DNA of 59,969 nt from Clostridiaceae bacterium (GTDB lineage: Bacteria > Bacillota > Clostridia > DSM-8532). This document shows positions 15,464-24,094 of the stretch, piece by piece. Below the pieces are notes generated by a model. It was not told the origin of the DNA. It worked only from the letters and a program-made list of their open reading frames with translations, and did not search any database. A program made the translations under genes and the position numbers. The DNA is taken from the NCBI GenBank assembly GCA_012719645.1, contig JAAXZX010000034.1, positions 1 to 59,969 on the forward strand. The letters are read 5' to 3'. Each line of letters begins with the position of its first letter. The stretch's first letter is position 1.

Positions 15464-15958
15464 ATGCCGATTTGTCAGGTTTGCAAGAAAAGGGAAGCTA
15501 CTGTTTTCCTGACACAGATCATCAACGGCAAGAAGACCGACTTGATGATGTGCCGCCAGTGTGCCGGAGAAGGCTATAAGATAGATCTGAACACGCTGAT
15601 ATCAGGCCTTTTGGGTCTCGGATGGGAGAATGAGAGTATAGGACCCGCGACTGAAATCGCCTGTGACCGCTGCGGGATGACCGTAGACGAGTTCAACAGG
15701 ACGGGGAAAATAGGCTGCAGCCGCTGCTACGAAGTTTTCCGCGAGCCTATGAAGGTTCTGTTGAAACGTATTCAGGGGAATACCCGGCACCAGGGGAAGG
15801 TTCCCGAGAGATATGCTGCGGACCATGCCGCAGAAATTGAAGTGGAGAGGCTGCAGCAGGAACTCAGGGAATGCATAAGGATTGAAAACTATGAACGTGC
15901 TGCGGAGATCAGGGACAGGATCCGCCAGTTGGAAGCCGGAAGGGGTGGCCGTAAATGA
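15464..15958 (+). CDS. mcsA: McsA, zinc-finger activator of McsB
   Basis: 164 residues from ATG 15464, which has AAGGGAAGGA at good spacing; an ATG two codons upstream (15458) abuts the SD. Four CxxC pairs (CQVC, CRQC, CDRC, CSRC) bind zinc in this family. A UVR domain with a coiled-coil appearance occupies the C-terminus (~125-160, ENYERAAEIRDRIRQLE). McsA binds and stimulates the arginine kinase McsB and links it to ClpC. Its stop overlaps the mcsB start (ATGA). Confidence 0.95.
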   Translation: MPICQVCKKREATVFLTQIINGKKTDLMMCRQCAGEGYKIDLNTLISGLLGLGWENESIGPATEIACDRCGMTVDEFNRTGKIGCSRCYEVFREPMKVLLKRIQGNTRHQGKVPERYAADHAAEIEVERLQQELRECIRIENYERAAEIRDRIRQLEAGRGGRK

Positions 15959-16989
15959 AGCGGTGGTATATAGACAAAGGGCCCGATTCCGATGTTGTAG
16001 TGAGCACCAGGGTCCGGCTGGCTCGCAATTTTGAGGAGTACCCGTTCCCTTCCAGGTGCAGCAGGCAGCAGCAGCGTGAAATCATCCAGAAGACAGTGGA
16101 TGCCCTGACAGGCGACGACCTGGAACTGAGAAAGGGCTTTACGGTCATAGATTTTAAAAACATGGACCTGAATGAGAGACTGGTCTATGTGGAAAAGCGC
16201 CTTGTCAGCAAGGAACTCGCCAGGTCCGACCAGGAGGTCGGCCTCCTTTTGAGCAACGATGAACAGATCAGCATCATGATCAATGAAGAGGACCACCTGA
16301 GGATCCAGTGCCTGGCTGCGGGCATGCAGCTTGAAAAGGCGTATGAAATATGCAATTATATTGACAACCTTCTGTCGCAGAAGATAAATTTCGCCTTTGA
16401 CGACACCTTCGGGTATCTGACAAGCTGCCCCACCAATATAGGGACGGCCATCCGGGCATCACTGATGCTTCACCTGCCGGCCATTACCATGACGGGACAG
16501 ATCCAGATCCTGCTTGAGACCTGCGGGAAACTGGGCCTTTCGGTGAGAGGGCTTTACGGGGAGAACACCGAAGCCAGCGGATCCATGTACCAGCTATCCA
16601 ACCAGATTACCCTGGGAAAAAGCGAACAGGACATCGTAATGAGTATGAAGACCATAGCTTACCAGGTTACCGAGCAGGAGCGGCTCCTCAGGAAGGATAT
16701 AATGAAGAAAAACGGCCCGCAGCTTGAAGACAAGATCATGCGGTCCTATGGGATCCTGAAGTATGCCCGCGCGCTGAGTTCCGATGAAGCCATGGAAAGG
16801 CTTTCGGATGTCCGGCTCGGTATTTTTGCAGGTTTGATTACCGGGCTTGATGAAACCGATATCAACGAGATGATGCTCCAGATCCAGCCGGGCAGCCTCC
16901 AGAAATACTCGGGAAGGATCCTGGGAGCCGATGAAATGGAAGCTGTAAGGGCAAGCTATGTCAGAAACCACATAGCGGCAAAAGAATAA
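15955..16989 (+). CDS. mcsB: McsB, protein arginine kinase
   Basis: A 344-residue phosphagen-kinase-fold enzyme that phosphorylates arginines on CtsR and on proteins destined for ClpCP. The nucleotide-binding STRVRLARN segment is at ~17-25. The substrate loop SCPTNIGTAIRAS contains the conserved Cys and Asn. GLSVRGLYGENTEASG precedes the NQITLGKSEQDI stretch. Length is normal and all expected motifs are present. Translation is coupled to mcsA by a 4-base overlap. Confidence 0.97.
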   Translation: MKRWYIDKGPDSDVVVSTRVRLARNFEEYPFPSRCSRQQQREIIQKTVDALTGDDLELRKGFTVIDFKNMDLNERLVYVEKRLVSKELARSDQEVGLLLSNDEQISIMINEEDHLRIQCLAAGMQLEKAYEICNYIDNLLSQKINFAFDDTFGYLTSCPTNIGTAIRASLMLHLPAITMTGQIQILLETCGKLGLSVRGLYGENTEASGSMYQLSNQITLGKSEQDIVMSMKTIAYQVTEQERLLRKDIMKKNGPQLEDKIMRSYGILKYARALSSDEAMERLSDVRLGIFAGLITGLDETDINEMMLQIQPGSLQKYSGRILGADEMEAVRASYVRNHIAAKE

Positions 16990-17022
16990 AGATATGATCG
17001 ATTTGTACTGAGAGGTGAAACC

Positions 17023-19455
17023 ATGATTTTCGGGAAATACACCAAAAAAGCAGAAAGAGCACTTATGCTGGCAAAGGAATGCGCCCAGTCGCTGGGTCAT
17101 TCCTATATCGGCACCGAGCATGTCCTTTGGGGCCTGGCTAAAGAGGGGACTGGCATAGCCGCCAGCGTGCTTGCCCTCAACAATGTGACCCCTGAGGGCA
17201 TCGGGCAGAAGATTTTGGAACTTATCGGCAGGGGCGAGGGAGGCGGTCCCGTGACATATACGCCCAGGACGAAAAGGGTACTGGAACTAAGCTACGCCGA
17301 AGCCAGGCGGATGAGCCAGAATTTTATCGGCACCGAGCATATCCTGATAGGCATCATGCGCGAAGGTGAGAGCGTGGCTGTAAGGATTCTCAATGAACTG
17401 GGCGTGGATATCAGGAAGCTCTACGAGAGCATTATTTCCATGCTGGCCGAGGATACCCCGGCGGCGGTTGCCGCCAACAAGCCCAAGGCCATTGATGTGG
17501 AGACGCCGACCCTGGACCAGTTTGGCCGTGACCTGACCGCCATGGCAAGGGAAGGAAAGGTTGACCCGATCATAGGCAGGGACAAGGAGATAGAGAGGGT
17601 TATCCAGATCCTGAGCCGCAGGACCAAGAACAATCCCTGCCTCATCGGTGAGCCCGGCGTGGGCAAGACAGCCATTTGCGAGGGCCTTGCCCAGAAGATC
17701 GTAGAGGGCAATGTGCCTGAAATACTAAAGGACAAGCGGGTTGTGACCTTGGACCTCTCATCCATGGTGGCCGGCGCCAAGTACAGGGGCGAATTTGAGG
17801 ACCGCCTGAAGAAGTCCATCGAGGAAATCCGCAATGCGGGAAATGTAATCCTGTTCATTGACGAAATGCATACCATTGTCGGAGCAGGCGCGGCTGAAGG
17901 AGCCATTGACGCCGCCAACATTTTAAAGCCGCTCCTGGCAAGGGGTGAAATACAGGTAATCGGCGCCACCACGCTGGATGAATACCGGAAGCATATCGAA
18001 AAGGATGCCGCCCTGGAAAGAAGGTTCCAGCCCATCACTGTAGGGGAGCCCACCGAGGAGGAATCCATCGAGATACTGAAGGGCATCAGGGACAAGTATG
18101 AGGCCCACCATTCGGTGAAGATAACCGATAAGGCCATAGAGGCGGCAGTAAGGCTGTCGGCGAGGTACATCAACGACCGTTTCCTGCCGGACAAGGCCAT
18201 AGACCTCATCGATGAGGCATCATCCAGGGTAAGGCTCCAGAGCTTTACGGCGCCTCCCGAACTGAAGGAACTGGAAAGGCGGCTTGAGGAGCTGCACCAG
18301 ATGAAGGAGGACGCCATTGTTAACCAGGAATTCGAGAAGGCCGCGTCGCTGAGGGATGAGGAGAAAAAGCTGAAGGAAGAGCTAAATGCCCGAATGGAAG
18401 AGTGGAAGATGAAGAACCAGCGGGATACCCAGGTGGTTACCGAGGAAGAGATCGCCAACATCATCGGTTCCTGGACCGGTATCCCGGTGTCCCGGCTCGC
18501 CCAGGAGGAGAGCGAAAGGCTGAAGAACCTGGAGAGCATTCTCCATAAGCGGGTAATCGGGCAGAAAGAGGCGGTAGAGGCAGTAGCAAGGGCCATCAGG
18601 AGGGGTCGTGTGGGACTCAAGGATCCCAGGAGGCCTGTTGGTTCCTTTATCTTCTCCGGACCTACCGGAGTGGGCAAGACCGAATTGTCAAAGGCATTGG
18701 CAGAAGCCCTGTTCGGGGATGAAAACCAGATGATACGCCTCGACATGTCGGAATACATGGAGAAGCACAGCGTTTCACGGCTGGTTGGTTCGCCGCCGGG
18801 CTATATCGGCTATGACGAAGGCGGGCAGCTCACCGAAAAGGTGAGAAGAAAGCCTTATACCGTTGTACTGTTCGACGAGATCGAGAAAGCCCATCCCGAC
18901 GTTTTCAACATGCTGCTCCAGATACTTGACGACGGAAGGCTGACCGATTCAACAGGCCGGACCGTTGATTTCAAGAACACGGTTATCATCATGACATCCA
19001 ACGTAGGCGCCCGGGACATAGTGGATCCCAAGAGACTTGGATTCGGTTCAGGCGAGGAGAACGCGGCCAAGGACTACGAGGACATGAAGAAAAACGTGAT
19101 GAGCGAACTCAAGAAAACCTTCCGTCCCGAGTTCCTGAACCGCGTTGACGAGATTATTGTCTTCCATCCTCTTACCCGCGAGGAGATCGGTCAAATAGCG
19201 CAGCTCATGCTGGACGAGGTATCCGCGCGCCTGAAGGCCAGGAATATCACTGTCAATTATACCGATGAGGCAAAGGAGTTCCTGGCGGAAAAAGGGTATG
19301 ACAAGACCTACGGCGCGAGACCTCTTAAGAGGACCATACAGGAGATGGTTGAAGACAGGCTGGCCGAGGAGATACTTGACGGGCGCATTAAGGAAGGAGA
19401 CACGGTGACCGTAGGCATGGAAGGCGGCAAACTGGTCTTTACCGTTGGGAAATAA
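17023..19455 (+). CDS. clpC: ClpC, Hsp100 unfoldase
   Basis: An 810-residue AAA+ unfoldase that feeds substrates to ClpP, including phosphoarginine-marked proteins from McsB. Two Clp_N repeats span ~1-145. The first AAA domain has Walker A GEPGVGKT at 209-216 and FIDEMHTI as Walker B. The middle UVR/coiled-coil segment (~415-465) is the adaptor-binding hallmark of ClpC. The second AAA domain has GPTGVGKT at 546-553. The ClpP-contact loop (LGFG near 670) is present, so it is expected to partner with ClpP. SD AGAGGTG precedes ATG 17023. Confidence 0.97.
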   Translation: MIFGKYTKKAERALMLAKECAQSLGHSYIGTEHVLWGLAKEGTGIAASVLALNNVTPEGIGQKILELIGRGEGGGPVTYTPRTKRVLELSYAEARRMSQNFIGTEHILIGIMREGESVAVRILNELGVDIRKLYESIISMLAEDTPAAVAANKPKAIDVETPTLDQFGRDLTAMAREGKVDPIIGRDKEIERVIQILSRRTKNNPCLIGEPGVGKTAICEGLAQKIVEGNVPEILKDKRVVTLDLSSMVAGAKYRGEFEDRLKKSIEEIRNAGNVILFIDEMHTIVGAGAAEGAIDAANILKPLLARGEIQVIGATTLDEYRKHIEKDAALERRFQPITVGEPTEEESIEILKGIRDKYEAHHSVKITDKAIEAAVRLSARYINDRFLPDKAIDLIDEASSRVRLQSFTAPPELKELERRLEELHQMKEDAIVNQEFEKAASLRDEEKKLKEELNARMEEWKMKNQRDTQVVTEEEIANIIGSWTGIPVSRLAQEESERLKNLESILHKRVIGQKEAVEAVARAIRRGRVGLKDPRRPVGSFIFSGPTGVGKTELSKALAEALFGDENQMIRLDMSEYMEKHSVSRLVGSPPGYIGYDEGGQLTEKVRRKPYTVVLFDEIEKAHPDVFNMLLQILDDGRLTDSTGRTVDFKNTVIIMTSNVGARDIVDPKRLGFGSGEENAAKDYEDMKKNVMSELKKTFRPEFLNRVDEIIVFHPLTREEIGQIAQLMLDEVSARLKARNITVNYTDEAKEFLAEKGYDKTYGARPLKRTIQEMVEDRLAEEILDGRIKEGDTVTVGMEGGKLVFTVGK

Positions 19456-19503
19456 AGCCGCAGGGTAAACCCAGCCGGTTGAGACAATAAGCATAATAAG
19501 GGG

Positions 19504-19547
19504 AAATACGGTTTCTGCCGTTTCCTTACGACAGGGGCCGTATTTTT
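19504..19547 (+). terminator. terminator of the clpC operon
   Basis: AAATACGG (19504-19511) pairs with CCGTATTT (19538-19545), with a CTG/CAG inner pair and a TTTTT tail. Confidence 0.7.
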
Positions 19548-19598
19548 GTACCGGCGTTCCATCATTCAATGGTTGCCCGCCAGGCAATGTCATAGAAT

Positions 19599-19817
19599 AT
19601 GACCGGGGTGATGGAATTGTACAAGCCGAAATACCAGGAGGAATATGACAGGGAAATGGACCGGGAATACGCCAGGGCAGCCGCAAGGGAAGCCCTGGAA
19701 GCGGAGAAGGGAAGAAAGAACAAGGAAAAGGCCTCAAGACAGGCTGTTATCCAGGTCATTGTCCTGGGAATCTGCCTGTTCATCGCTTATCTCATACTGC
19801 GAGGGTTCTTCAGGTAG
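19599..19817 (+). CDS. small single-pass membrane protein, unknown function
   Basis: Up to 72 residues. The N-terminal two-thirds is highly charged and alanine-rich, predicted as one long helix (YDREMDREYARAAAREALEA). One membrane helix follows near the C-terminus (VIQVIVLGICLFIAYLIL), ending RGFFR. The start is ambiguous: the best SD (GGGGTGATGG, 19605-19614) would serve TTG 19617, while ATG 19599 and 19611 are also in frame. I recognise no family. It sits alone between two terminators. Confidence 0.6.
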   Translation: MTGVMELYKPKYQEEYDREMDREYARAAAREALEAEKGRKNKEKASRQAVIQVIVLGICLFIAYLILRGFFR

Positions 19818-19938
19818 GAAGTAAAAGAGGTTCCTGAACATAAAACGGGACGGCGAATGAAATTAAGAGAGAATAACAGAAAAAAAGAGATATTTAACGA
19901 GCAAGAGAGAGATATATGAAATTTCAACCTTATTGTTC

Positions 19939-19966
19939 TTGACATTTGTATGGATCCCTGTATAAA
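19939..19966 (+). promoter_or_regulatory. promoter of rplM-rpsI
   Basis: TTGACA (19939-19944), a 16-base spacer and TATAAA (19961-19966). A GC hairpin with T7 (19972-19999) begins at the predicted start site. Confidence 0.65.
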
Positions 19967-19971
19967 ATAAA

Positions 19972-19999
19972 AAACGCCGCATGCCGCGGCGGTTTTTTT
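19972..19999 (+). terminator. hairpin with T7 run ahead of rplM (upstream terminator or leader)
   Basis: CGCCGC (19975-19980) pairs with GCGGCG (19986-19991), flanked by AAA and TTTTTTT. If the promoter at 19939 is real, the hairpin is too near the start site to terminate that transcript. It would then stop upstream readthrough or form part of a ribosomal L13-type leader. About 85 bases of leader follow, including a CCGGG/CCCGG dyad. Confidence 0.55.
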
Positions 20000-20084
20000 G
20001 ACGGGCGAACCGGGCCTGTTCCCGGATTGTCGCGACGAAAAACAGAATTTACCTATAGCATCATTTATTCAGGGAGGGTAACTC

Positions 20085-20519
20085 ATGAAGACATATATGG
20101 CAAAAGCGGCTCACATCGAAAAGAAATGGTACGTTGTGGATGTCCAGGGCAAGGTCCTCGGCCGTGCCGCCAGCGAGGTTGCAAAGATCCTCCGCGGAAA
20201 GCATAAGCCGCAGTATACGCCCCATGTAGACACAGGCGATTATGTGATTGTAATCAATGCCGACAAGGTTGTGCTGACAGGGAAGAAACTTGACCAGAAG
20301 ATCTACAGGCGTCATACCGGCTGGATCGGGCACTTGAAGGAGGTCAAGTACAGGCGTTTGCTGGAAACAAAACCTGAACGCGTATTTGAACTGGCTGTCA
20401 AGAGAATGCTCCCCAGCAACAGCCTGGGACGGGCAATGTTCAAGAAACTGAAAGTATATGCGGGAGACAAGCACAATCACCAGGCCCAGAAGCCCGAAGT
20501 GCTTGAGCTCAACATATAA
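20085..20519 (+). CDS. rplM: 50S ribosomal protein L13
   Basis: A 144-residue L13, an early 23S-binding protein. Recognisable segments are [50 protein letters not shown] and the C-terminal [20 protein letters not shown]. Length is typical. SD AGGGAGG precedes ATG 20085. It forms the usual two-gene operon with rpsI, 22 bases apart. Confidence 0.98.
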   Translation: MKTYMAKAAHIEKKWYVVDVQGKVLGRAASEVAKILRGKHKPQYTPHVDTGDYVIVINADKVVLTGKKLDQKIYRRHTGWIGHLKEVKYRRLLETKPERVFELAVKRMLPSNSLGRAMFKKLKVYAGDKHNHQAQKPEVLELNI

Positions 20520-20541
20520 TTGGTGAGGGGAGGATTCATAA

Positions 20542-20934
20542 ATGGCGAAAGTACAGTATTACGGCACAGGCAGAAGAAAGAAGTCGGTTGCCAGGGTAAG
20601 ACTTGTTCCCGGGAACGGCAATTTCACAATAAATGACAGGTCCCTTGATGATTATTTCGGACTTGAAACCCTTAAAGTGATCTGCATGCAGCCGCTGGTT
20701 CTGACCGATACGGCTGGTAAGTTCAATGTACTTGTTACGGTTAAGGGCGGAGGATTCACCGGACAGGCCGGCGCTATCCGCCATGGCATTTCAAGGGCGT
20801 TGCTGCAGGCTGATGAAGCGTTCAGGGCTCCGCTCAAGAAGGCAGGCTACCTGACCCGCGATCCGAGAATGAAGGAAAGGAAGAAGTACGGTCTTAAAAA
20901 GGCCCGCCGCGCTCCCCAGTTCTCCAAGCGTTAA
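20542..20934 (+). CDS. rpsI: 30S ribosomal protein S9
   Basis: A 130-residue S9. It starts [19 protein letters not shown], has the [19 protein letters not shown] core, and ends in the conserved basic tail [12 protein letters not shown] that reaches toward the P-site tRNA. SD GGGGAGG precedes ATG 20542. Confidence 0.98.
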   Translation: MAKVQYYGTGRRKKSVARVRLVPGNGNFTINDRSLDDYFGLETLKVICMQPLVLTDTAGKFNVLVTVKGGGFTGQAGAIRHGISRALLQADEAFRAPLKKAGYLTRDPRMKERKKYGLKKARRAPQFSKR

Positions 20935-20966
20935 AGTTTTCTGTCCATATTTGCAGTCAAGTTTGG

Positions 20967-21004
20967 AAAACCGTCACTGGCTATATGCCTTTGGCGGTTT
21001 TTTG
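20967..21004 (+). terminator. terminator of rplM-rpsI
   Basis: AAAACCG (20967-20973) pairs with CGGTTTT (20995-21001), with an inner GGC/GCC pair and a T6 run (20998-21003). Confidence 0.78.
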
Positions 21005-21034
21005 AGTTTTTATGGAAATCATCCAACCAGGATA

Positions 21035-21063
21035 TGGAGAAAGCCGCATTTATGTTATATAAT
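21035..21063 (+). promoter_or_regulatory. promoter of the lipoprotein gene
   Basis: TGGAGA (21035-21040), a 17-base spacer and TATAAT (21058-21063). A 9-bp hairpin (21079-21087 with 21093-21101, tail TTTTA) forms just after the predicted start and may be a leader element. Confidence 0.6.
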
Positions 21064-21139
21064 ATGGCCTGACAGCGCAAACCCGCATCTGGTGCGGGTT
21101 TTAGGCAACTCATTAATTTTTTGGCAAGGAAGTGATTTT

Positions 21140-22330
21140 ATGATTCTTAGGAAAATGGCTGTTGTACTGCTTGGTCTGTCCGTTCTGCTGTCGGGCTGTT
21201 CTCCCGATGCCGCGCGGGACAACCACTCTCAAAGGGAAGATACGGTAAACATCAGTGCTGATGCAAATGCGGACCGGAAGGTTGATAATACCGAAAGCAC
21301 GGTTACTGATGTAATGCCGGCGGATGCCGGTGCTTCCGAGGTTATGAAAGAAGGGCAGGGCGGTACGGCTGCAGAAGAGAATGCCGCAGGCATGGATATT
21401 GCAGATGCTTCACAGGATGAAGGCAATAAAATTATAGAGCTTATCCCCATGAAACAGCTGCCTGATCTGACCATGGCTCCTCAAAAGCCCTTCACGCTGG
21501 AGGAGGCGGCGGCCTTTGGTACCCACATGCTCACCCCTGTTTATCACGAGACTTTCAGGTACCAGATTCGTGAGTTTACAAAGCATCCTGCAAGGCTTGT
21601 GATTGATATAGGAAACACGGGTAATGAGCCGCTTGTCATTACCGATGAAAATATGTGGTACTCAATCCTGGACTATGAGGGAAACGAGATTGCGGGTTCC
21701 AAACTGCAGGGGGCTCCGGTTTCAATCGCACCCGGAGAGATCAAGAGGGTGGTTCTTACTGCCCAAAACCCCGATGCGGGCCTTGTTTTCCTTGAATTAG
21801 GCGGGCTGTCCTATACCCTTGACGAACCCATGTTTTTTCCTGTGCTGGACGACGCACTGGATGTTGATGACACTTCTCCATACTACAAGTATGGATTTAC
21901 CATTAACGACGATAACGGTGAACCGTTTATTATATCAATGCATCCCATGCAGGTTATAGGGAACGGCAGGGCCAAGATGGTGGGATGCGGCCTGATGGTC
22001 GTGGAAAATGAAAGGATTGGCCCTGTTGATAAGGGCGATGGGTTCCTGGCCCTGGTTAAAGTCAGAATAGCCAATACCTCTGATGAAGTAATGACAATCG
22101 ACAGGCTCATCACCTCAGGCGGAGGGCTGTGGGTGGATTTCACCGAAGAGGATATGGCACTTTTGGGAGAAAAAGGCTTGCCTTATACTATAGAGCCTTT
22201 TACCATCGTGGAAGGCTGGGTCCCTTTCAGGGTGAGGGATGGAAGGGATGGTCACGGGATTGCCTTCTACACAAGCCATGGAGGGTTTCAGCTTGGGGAT
22301 CTTCAGACCTATCCGATTTTCGAGAAATGA
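21140..22330 (+). CDS. secreted lipoprotein with two beta-sandwich-like domains, unknown function
   Basis: 396 residues from ATG 21140 (SD AAGGAAG). A signal peptide ends in the lipobox LLSGC (Cys at ~23). A ~75-residue acidic, alanine-rich linker follows. Two domains with alternating-strand character come next: one around ARLVIDIGNTGNEPLVITDE with SIAPGEIKRVVLTAQ, and a second around FLALVKVRIANTSDEVMTID with a GWVPFRVRDG strand. The pattern resembles DUF4352-like immunoglobulin-fold lipoproteins, but I cannot assign a family. It would be anchored to the outer face of the membrane. Confidence 0.75.
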   Translation: MILRKMAVVLLGLSVLLSGCSPDAARDNHSQREDTVNISADANADRKVDNTESTVTDVMPADAGASEVMKEGQGGTAAEENAAGMDIADASQDEGNKIIELIPMKQLPDLTMAPQKPFTLEEAAAFGTHMLTPVYHETFRYQIREFTKHPARLVIDIGNTGNEPLVITDENMWYSILDYEGNEIAGSKLQGAPVSIAPGEIKRVVLTAQNPDAGLVFLELGGLSYTLDEPMFFPVLDDALDVDDTSPYYKYGFTINDDNGEPFIISMHPMQVIGNGRAKMVGCGLMVVENERIGPVDKGDGFLALVKVRIANTSDEVMTIDRLITSGGGLWVDFTEEDMALLGEKGLPYTIEPFTIVEGWVPFRVRDGRDGHGIAFYTSHGGFQLGDLQTYPIFEK

Positions 22331-22338
22331 GAAGAGAG

Positions 22339-22380
22339 AAGCGGGATGTTCACACGTTACATCCCGCTTTCATTTTCTTT
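22339..22380. terminator. shared terminator between convergent genes
   Basis: An 11-bp stem (22339-22349 with 22359-22369) and 9-base loop. A T-rich tail (TTTCATTTTCTTTT) serves the rightward lipoprotein gene. A poorer TTCTCTCTTC tail serves the leftward deacetylase. Confidence 0.85.
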
Positions 22381-23219
22381 TATGATATCTCCATGGTTTG
22401 GCCGGGGGCTATATCAAAAAGCCTTCCATCCATTTCAAACCAGAGCGTTCTTGCGGTGGGGTTCTGTGCCCGGTTGCCTTCAACGCTGAACTGGAGCCTG
22501 TTATAGTCATCGATATAATCGTATATTTCGATATTTGTTGCATACCAGATATCATCCCTGCTACCTGTGTGCCTGGCAAATTCCTCTATTACATGCCAGT
22601 TGCCGTTGGCTTCAAACTCATAGCTGTGGCCCCACAGGTAAAAAAGCCAGGGATCGCGGGATGCCTCTCCCCCGGCAAACTTTTCTGCCAGGGCCATAAG
22701 CTCCGGGGAATCGTGGTGGCAGGTGGGATTAAGGCGCAGCCAGTCCGTGGGTATCCTGAAGCTGTTGGTGGATTCCACCGTCCTTGCGTAGACTATGCCG
22801 CAGGATTTGAGCATCTCAACCACGCTGTCGCTGTAGGTGCCATAGGGATAGGCCATTCCGCGCACAATCGTGCCAAACTGCCTCTCCAGGTTCTCCCTGT
22901 CTTTTATGATCTCCCTTGCCGCCATGGCCGGCGGCAGCTTATCAAGATAGGGATGGGTCAAGGAATGGCAGGCGACCTCATGCCCGGAGCCCAGGAAAGT
23001 CCTGAGAACCTGTTTTTTAGTCATCCTGCGGTGGATCTGACCGCTGGGATAAACCGTACCTTCAGGAGCATAGAGCCCGCTGTTGAGGTTGAAAGTGCCC
23101 TTGAGCCCGTAGCTGTCAAGGATTTCAACCAGGCGCATGTCCTGTTCTACGCCGTCATCATAGCTCAATGTGAGAGCCTTTGCTCTTCCCTGTGGAAACC
23201 TGAGATAAATCCTTGCCAA
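22380..23219 (-). CDS. polysaccharide deacetylase-family protein (CE4)
   Basis: A 279-residue NodB-homology protein. Motif 1 is LTLSYDDGV with the catalytic and metal-binding Asp pair. Motif 2 is HSLTHP with the two metal-binding His. MAYPYGTYSD matches motif 3, and GHSYEFE lies near residue 200. There is no signal peptide, so it appears cytosolic, which is unusual for peptidoglycan deacetylases and suggests a soluble sugar or other amide substrate. The start is TTG 23219 with SD AAGGGGGG on the minus strand. Substrate not predictable. Confidence 0.88.
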   Translation of the reverse strand: MARIYLRFPQGRAKALTLSYDDGVEQDMRLVEILDSYGLKGTFNLNSGLYAPEGTVYPSGQIHRRMTKKQVLRTFLGSGHEVACHSLTHPYLDKLPPAMAAREIIKDRENLERQFGTIVRGMAYPYGTYSDSVVEMLKSCGIVYARTVESTNSFRIPTDWLRLNPTCHHDSPELMALAEKFAGGEASRDPWLFYLWGHSYEFEANGNWHVIEEFARHTGSRDDIWYATNIEIYDYIDDYNRLQFSVEGNRAQNPTARTLWFEMDGRLFDIAPGQTMEIS

Positions 23220-23247
23220 AAAACATACCCCCCTTCATGCCAACTCA

Positions 23248-23277
23248 GTTATATCAATATGATCTTCCCAATGTCAA
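23248..23277 (-). promoter_or_regulatory. promoter of the deacetylase gene
   Basis: Minus strand: TTGACA (23277-23272), an 18-base spacer and TATAAC (23253-23248) with an upstream TG giving an extended -10. Confidence 0.8.
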
Positions 23278-23357
23278 GCAGAACAGGTCCGGCAGCGGGC
23301 TTTGCGGCTAATCAGTCCGGGGCCGTCGGCTCAACTGTAAAGCCCGCAGGAAAATTC

Positions 23358-23386
23358 TTGACCAGCGGACTTATGACTGATATTGT
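23358..23386 (+). promoter_or_regulatory. promoter of the DUF2569-like gene
   Basis: TTGACC (23358-23363), a 17-base spacer and TATTGT (23381-23386), close upstream of the SD. Confidence 0.55.
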
Positions 23387-23410
23387 AATACATCAGAGGA
23401 GGAATTTCCC

Positions 23411-23923
23411 ATGGACGAATTCAGAAGGCCATTCGAATACCAGGAGGAGAAAAGAGGCCTGCTGATCCTTTTCCTTATCATGATCATCGTTGTCGATGGA
23501 TACATCTCCATTGCCCTTACCTTCCAGGTATACGGCATTGTCAAGGCTGTCCCTGCGGCGGGTATGGGCATTATCGCAGCAGGATTGCTTTTTCTTGCGC
23601 TCCTCCTGTATACCGCTGTATGCACCTACAAAATGAAAGAGAGTTGCGCAAAGGCAGCGAAGGCTTATCTTATAATCAGGGTGCTTTACATAGCGTCCTG
23701 CATAACGGCGGTATACATGCGCAGCGCCGGTGACAAAACGCTGATAGGAAACGGCCCCATGCAGTACAGGAGCGCAGAGGAGCTTATGATGATAGTATTG
23801 ATCTATCCGATGATCTATACCATTGCCTTCAGCATCATCTGGTTTCTGTATTTCTCAAAATCCAAAAGATTCAGGAATGTCCGTCAGGAGGAAGGGGTGA
23901 CTGATACGGTTCAGTCCCCGTAA
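23411..23923 (+). CDS. four-helix membrane protein, DUF2569-like
   Basis: A 170-residue protein with four predicted membrane helices: LLILFLIMIIVVDGYISIAL, IIAAGLLFLALLLYTAV, AYLIIRVLYIASCITAV and a last one ending IIWFLYFSKSKRFRNV. The aromatic-then-basic exit after the final helix (LYFSKSKRF) resembles DUF2569 proteins. Function is unknown. ATG 23411 has SD GAGGAGGAA. Confidence 0.65.
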   Translation: MDEFRRPFEYQEEKRGLLILFLIMIIVVDGYISIALTFQVYGIVKAVPAAGMGIIAAGLLFLALLLYTAVCTYKMKESCAKAAKAYLIIRVLYIASCITAVYMRSAGDKTLIGNGPMQYRSAEELMMIVLIYPMIYTIAFSIIWFLYFSKSKRFRNVRQEEGVTDTVQSP

Positions 23924-23947
23924 AATGCATGAAATAATCATTGCGGG

Positions 23948-23984
23948 GCGCATGGGAGGCATACCCGTGCGCTTCCTTTATTTT
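23948..23984 (+). terminator. terminator upstream of uvrA
   Basis: A 9-bp stem (23948-23956 with 23964-23972, one G-T pair), 7-base loop, and tail TTCCTTTATTTT. Confidence 0.8.
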
Positions 23985-23998
23985 GCGCTTAAGATATA

Positions 23999-24027
23999 TT
24001 GAATTCCGTACATATGTTCGGTATAAT
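23999..24027 (+). promoter_or_regulatory. SigA promoter of uvrA
   Basis: TTGAAT (23999-24004), a 17-base spacer and TATAAT (24022-24027), with a LexA box inside the spacer. Confidence 0.9.
24007..24020. promoter_or_regulatory. LexA (SOS) box
   Basis: CGTACATATGTTCG matches the Bacillota LexA consensus CGAACN4GTTCG at all but one fixed position. Lying between -35 and -10, it would block RNA polymerase until DNA damage. Confidence 0.88.
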
Positions 24028-24094
24028 AAGTATGCCCTGAAAAGGCATGGAAAAAATACATGCTATATCGCATTCAACCAGAAAGGAATCAGCA

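Noticed and set aside
17421-18758. 445-codon open frame on the minus strand opposite clpC
   Set aside because: Ser/Arg-rich shadow of clpC codon structure with no SD and no family pattern.
20951-21139. N-terminal extension of the lipoprotein
   Set aside because: It crosses a terminator, and ATG 21140 begins a clean lipoprotein signal peptide with an SD.
24047-24094. Upstream ATG giving a 958-residue UvrA
   Set aside because: No SD and no family extension; ATG 24095 has GAAAGGA and the expected N-terminus.
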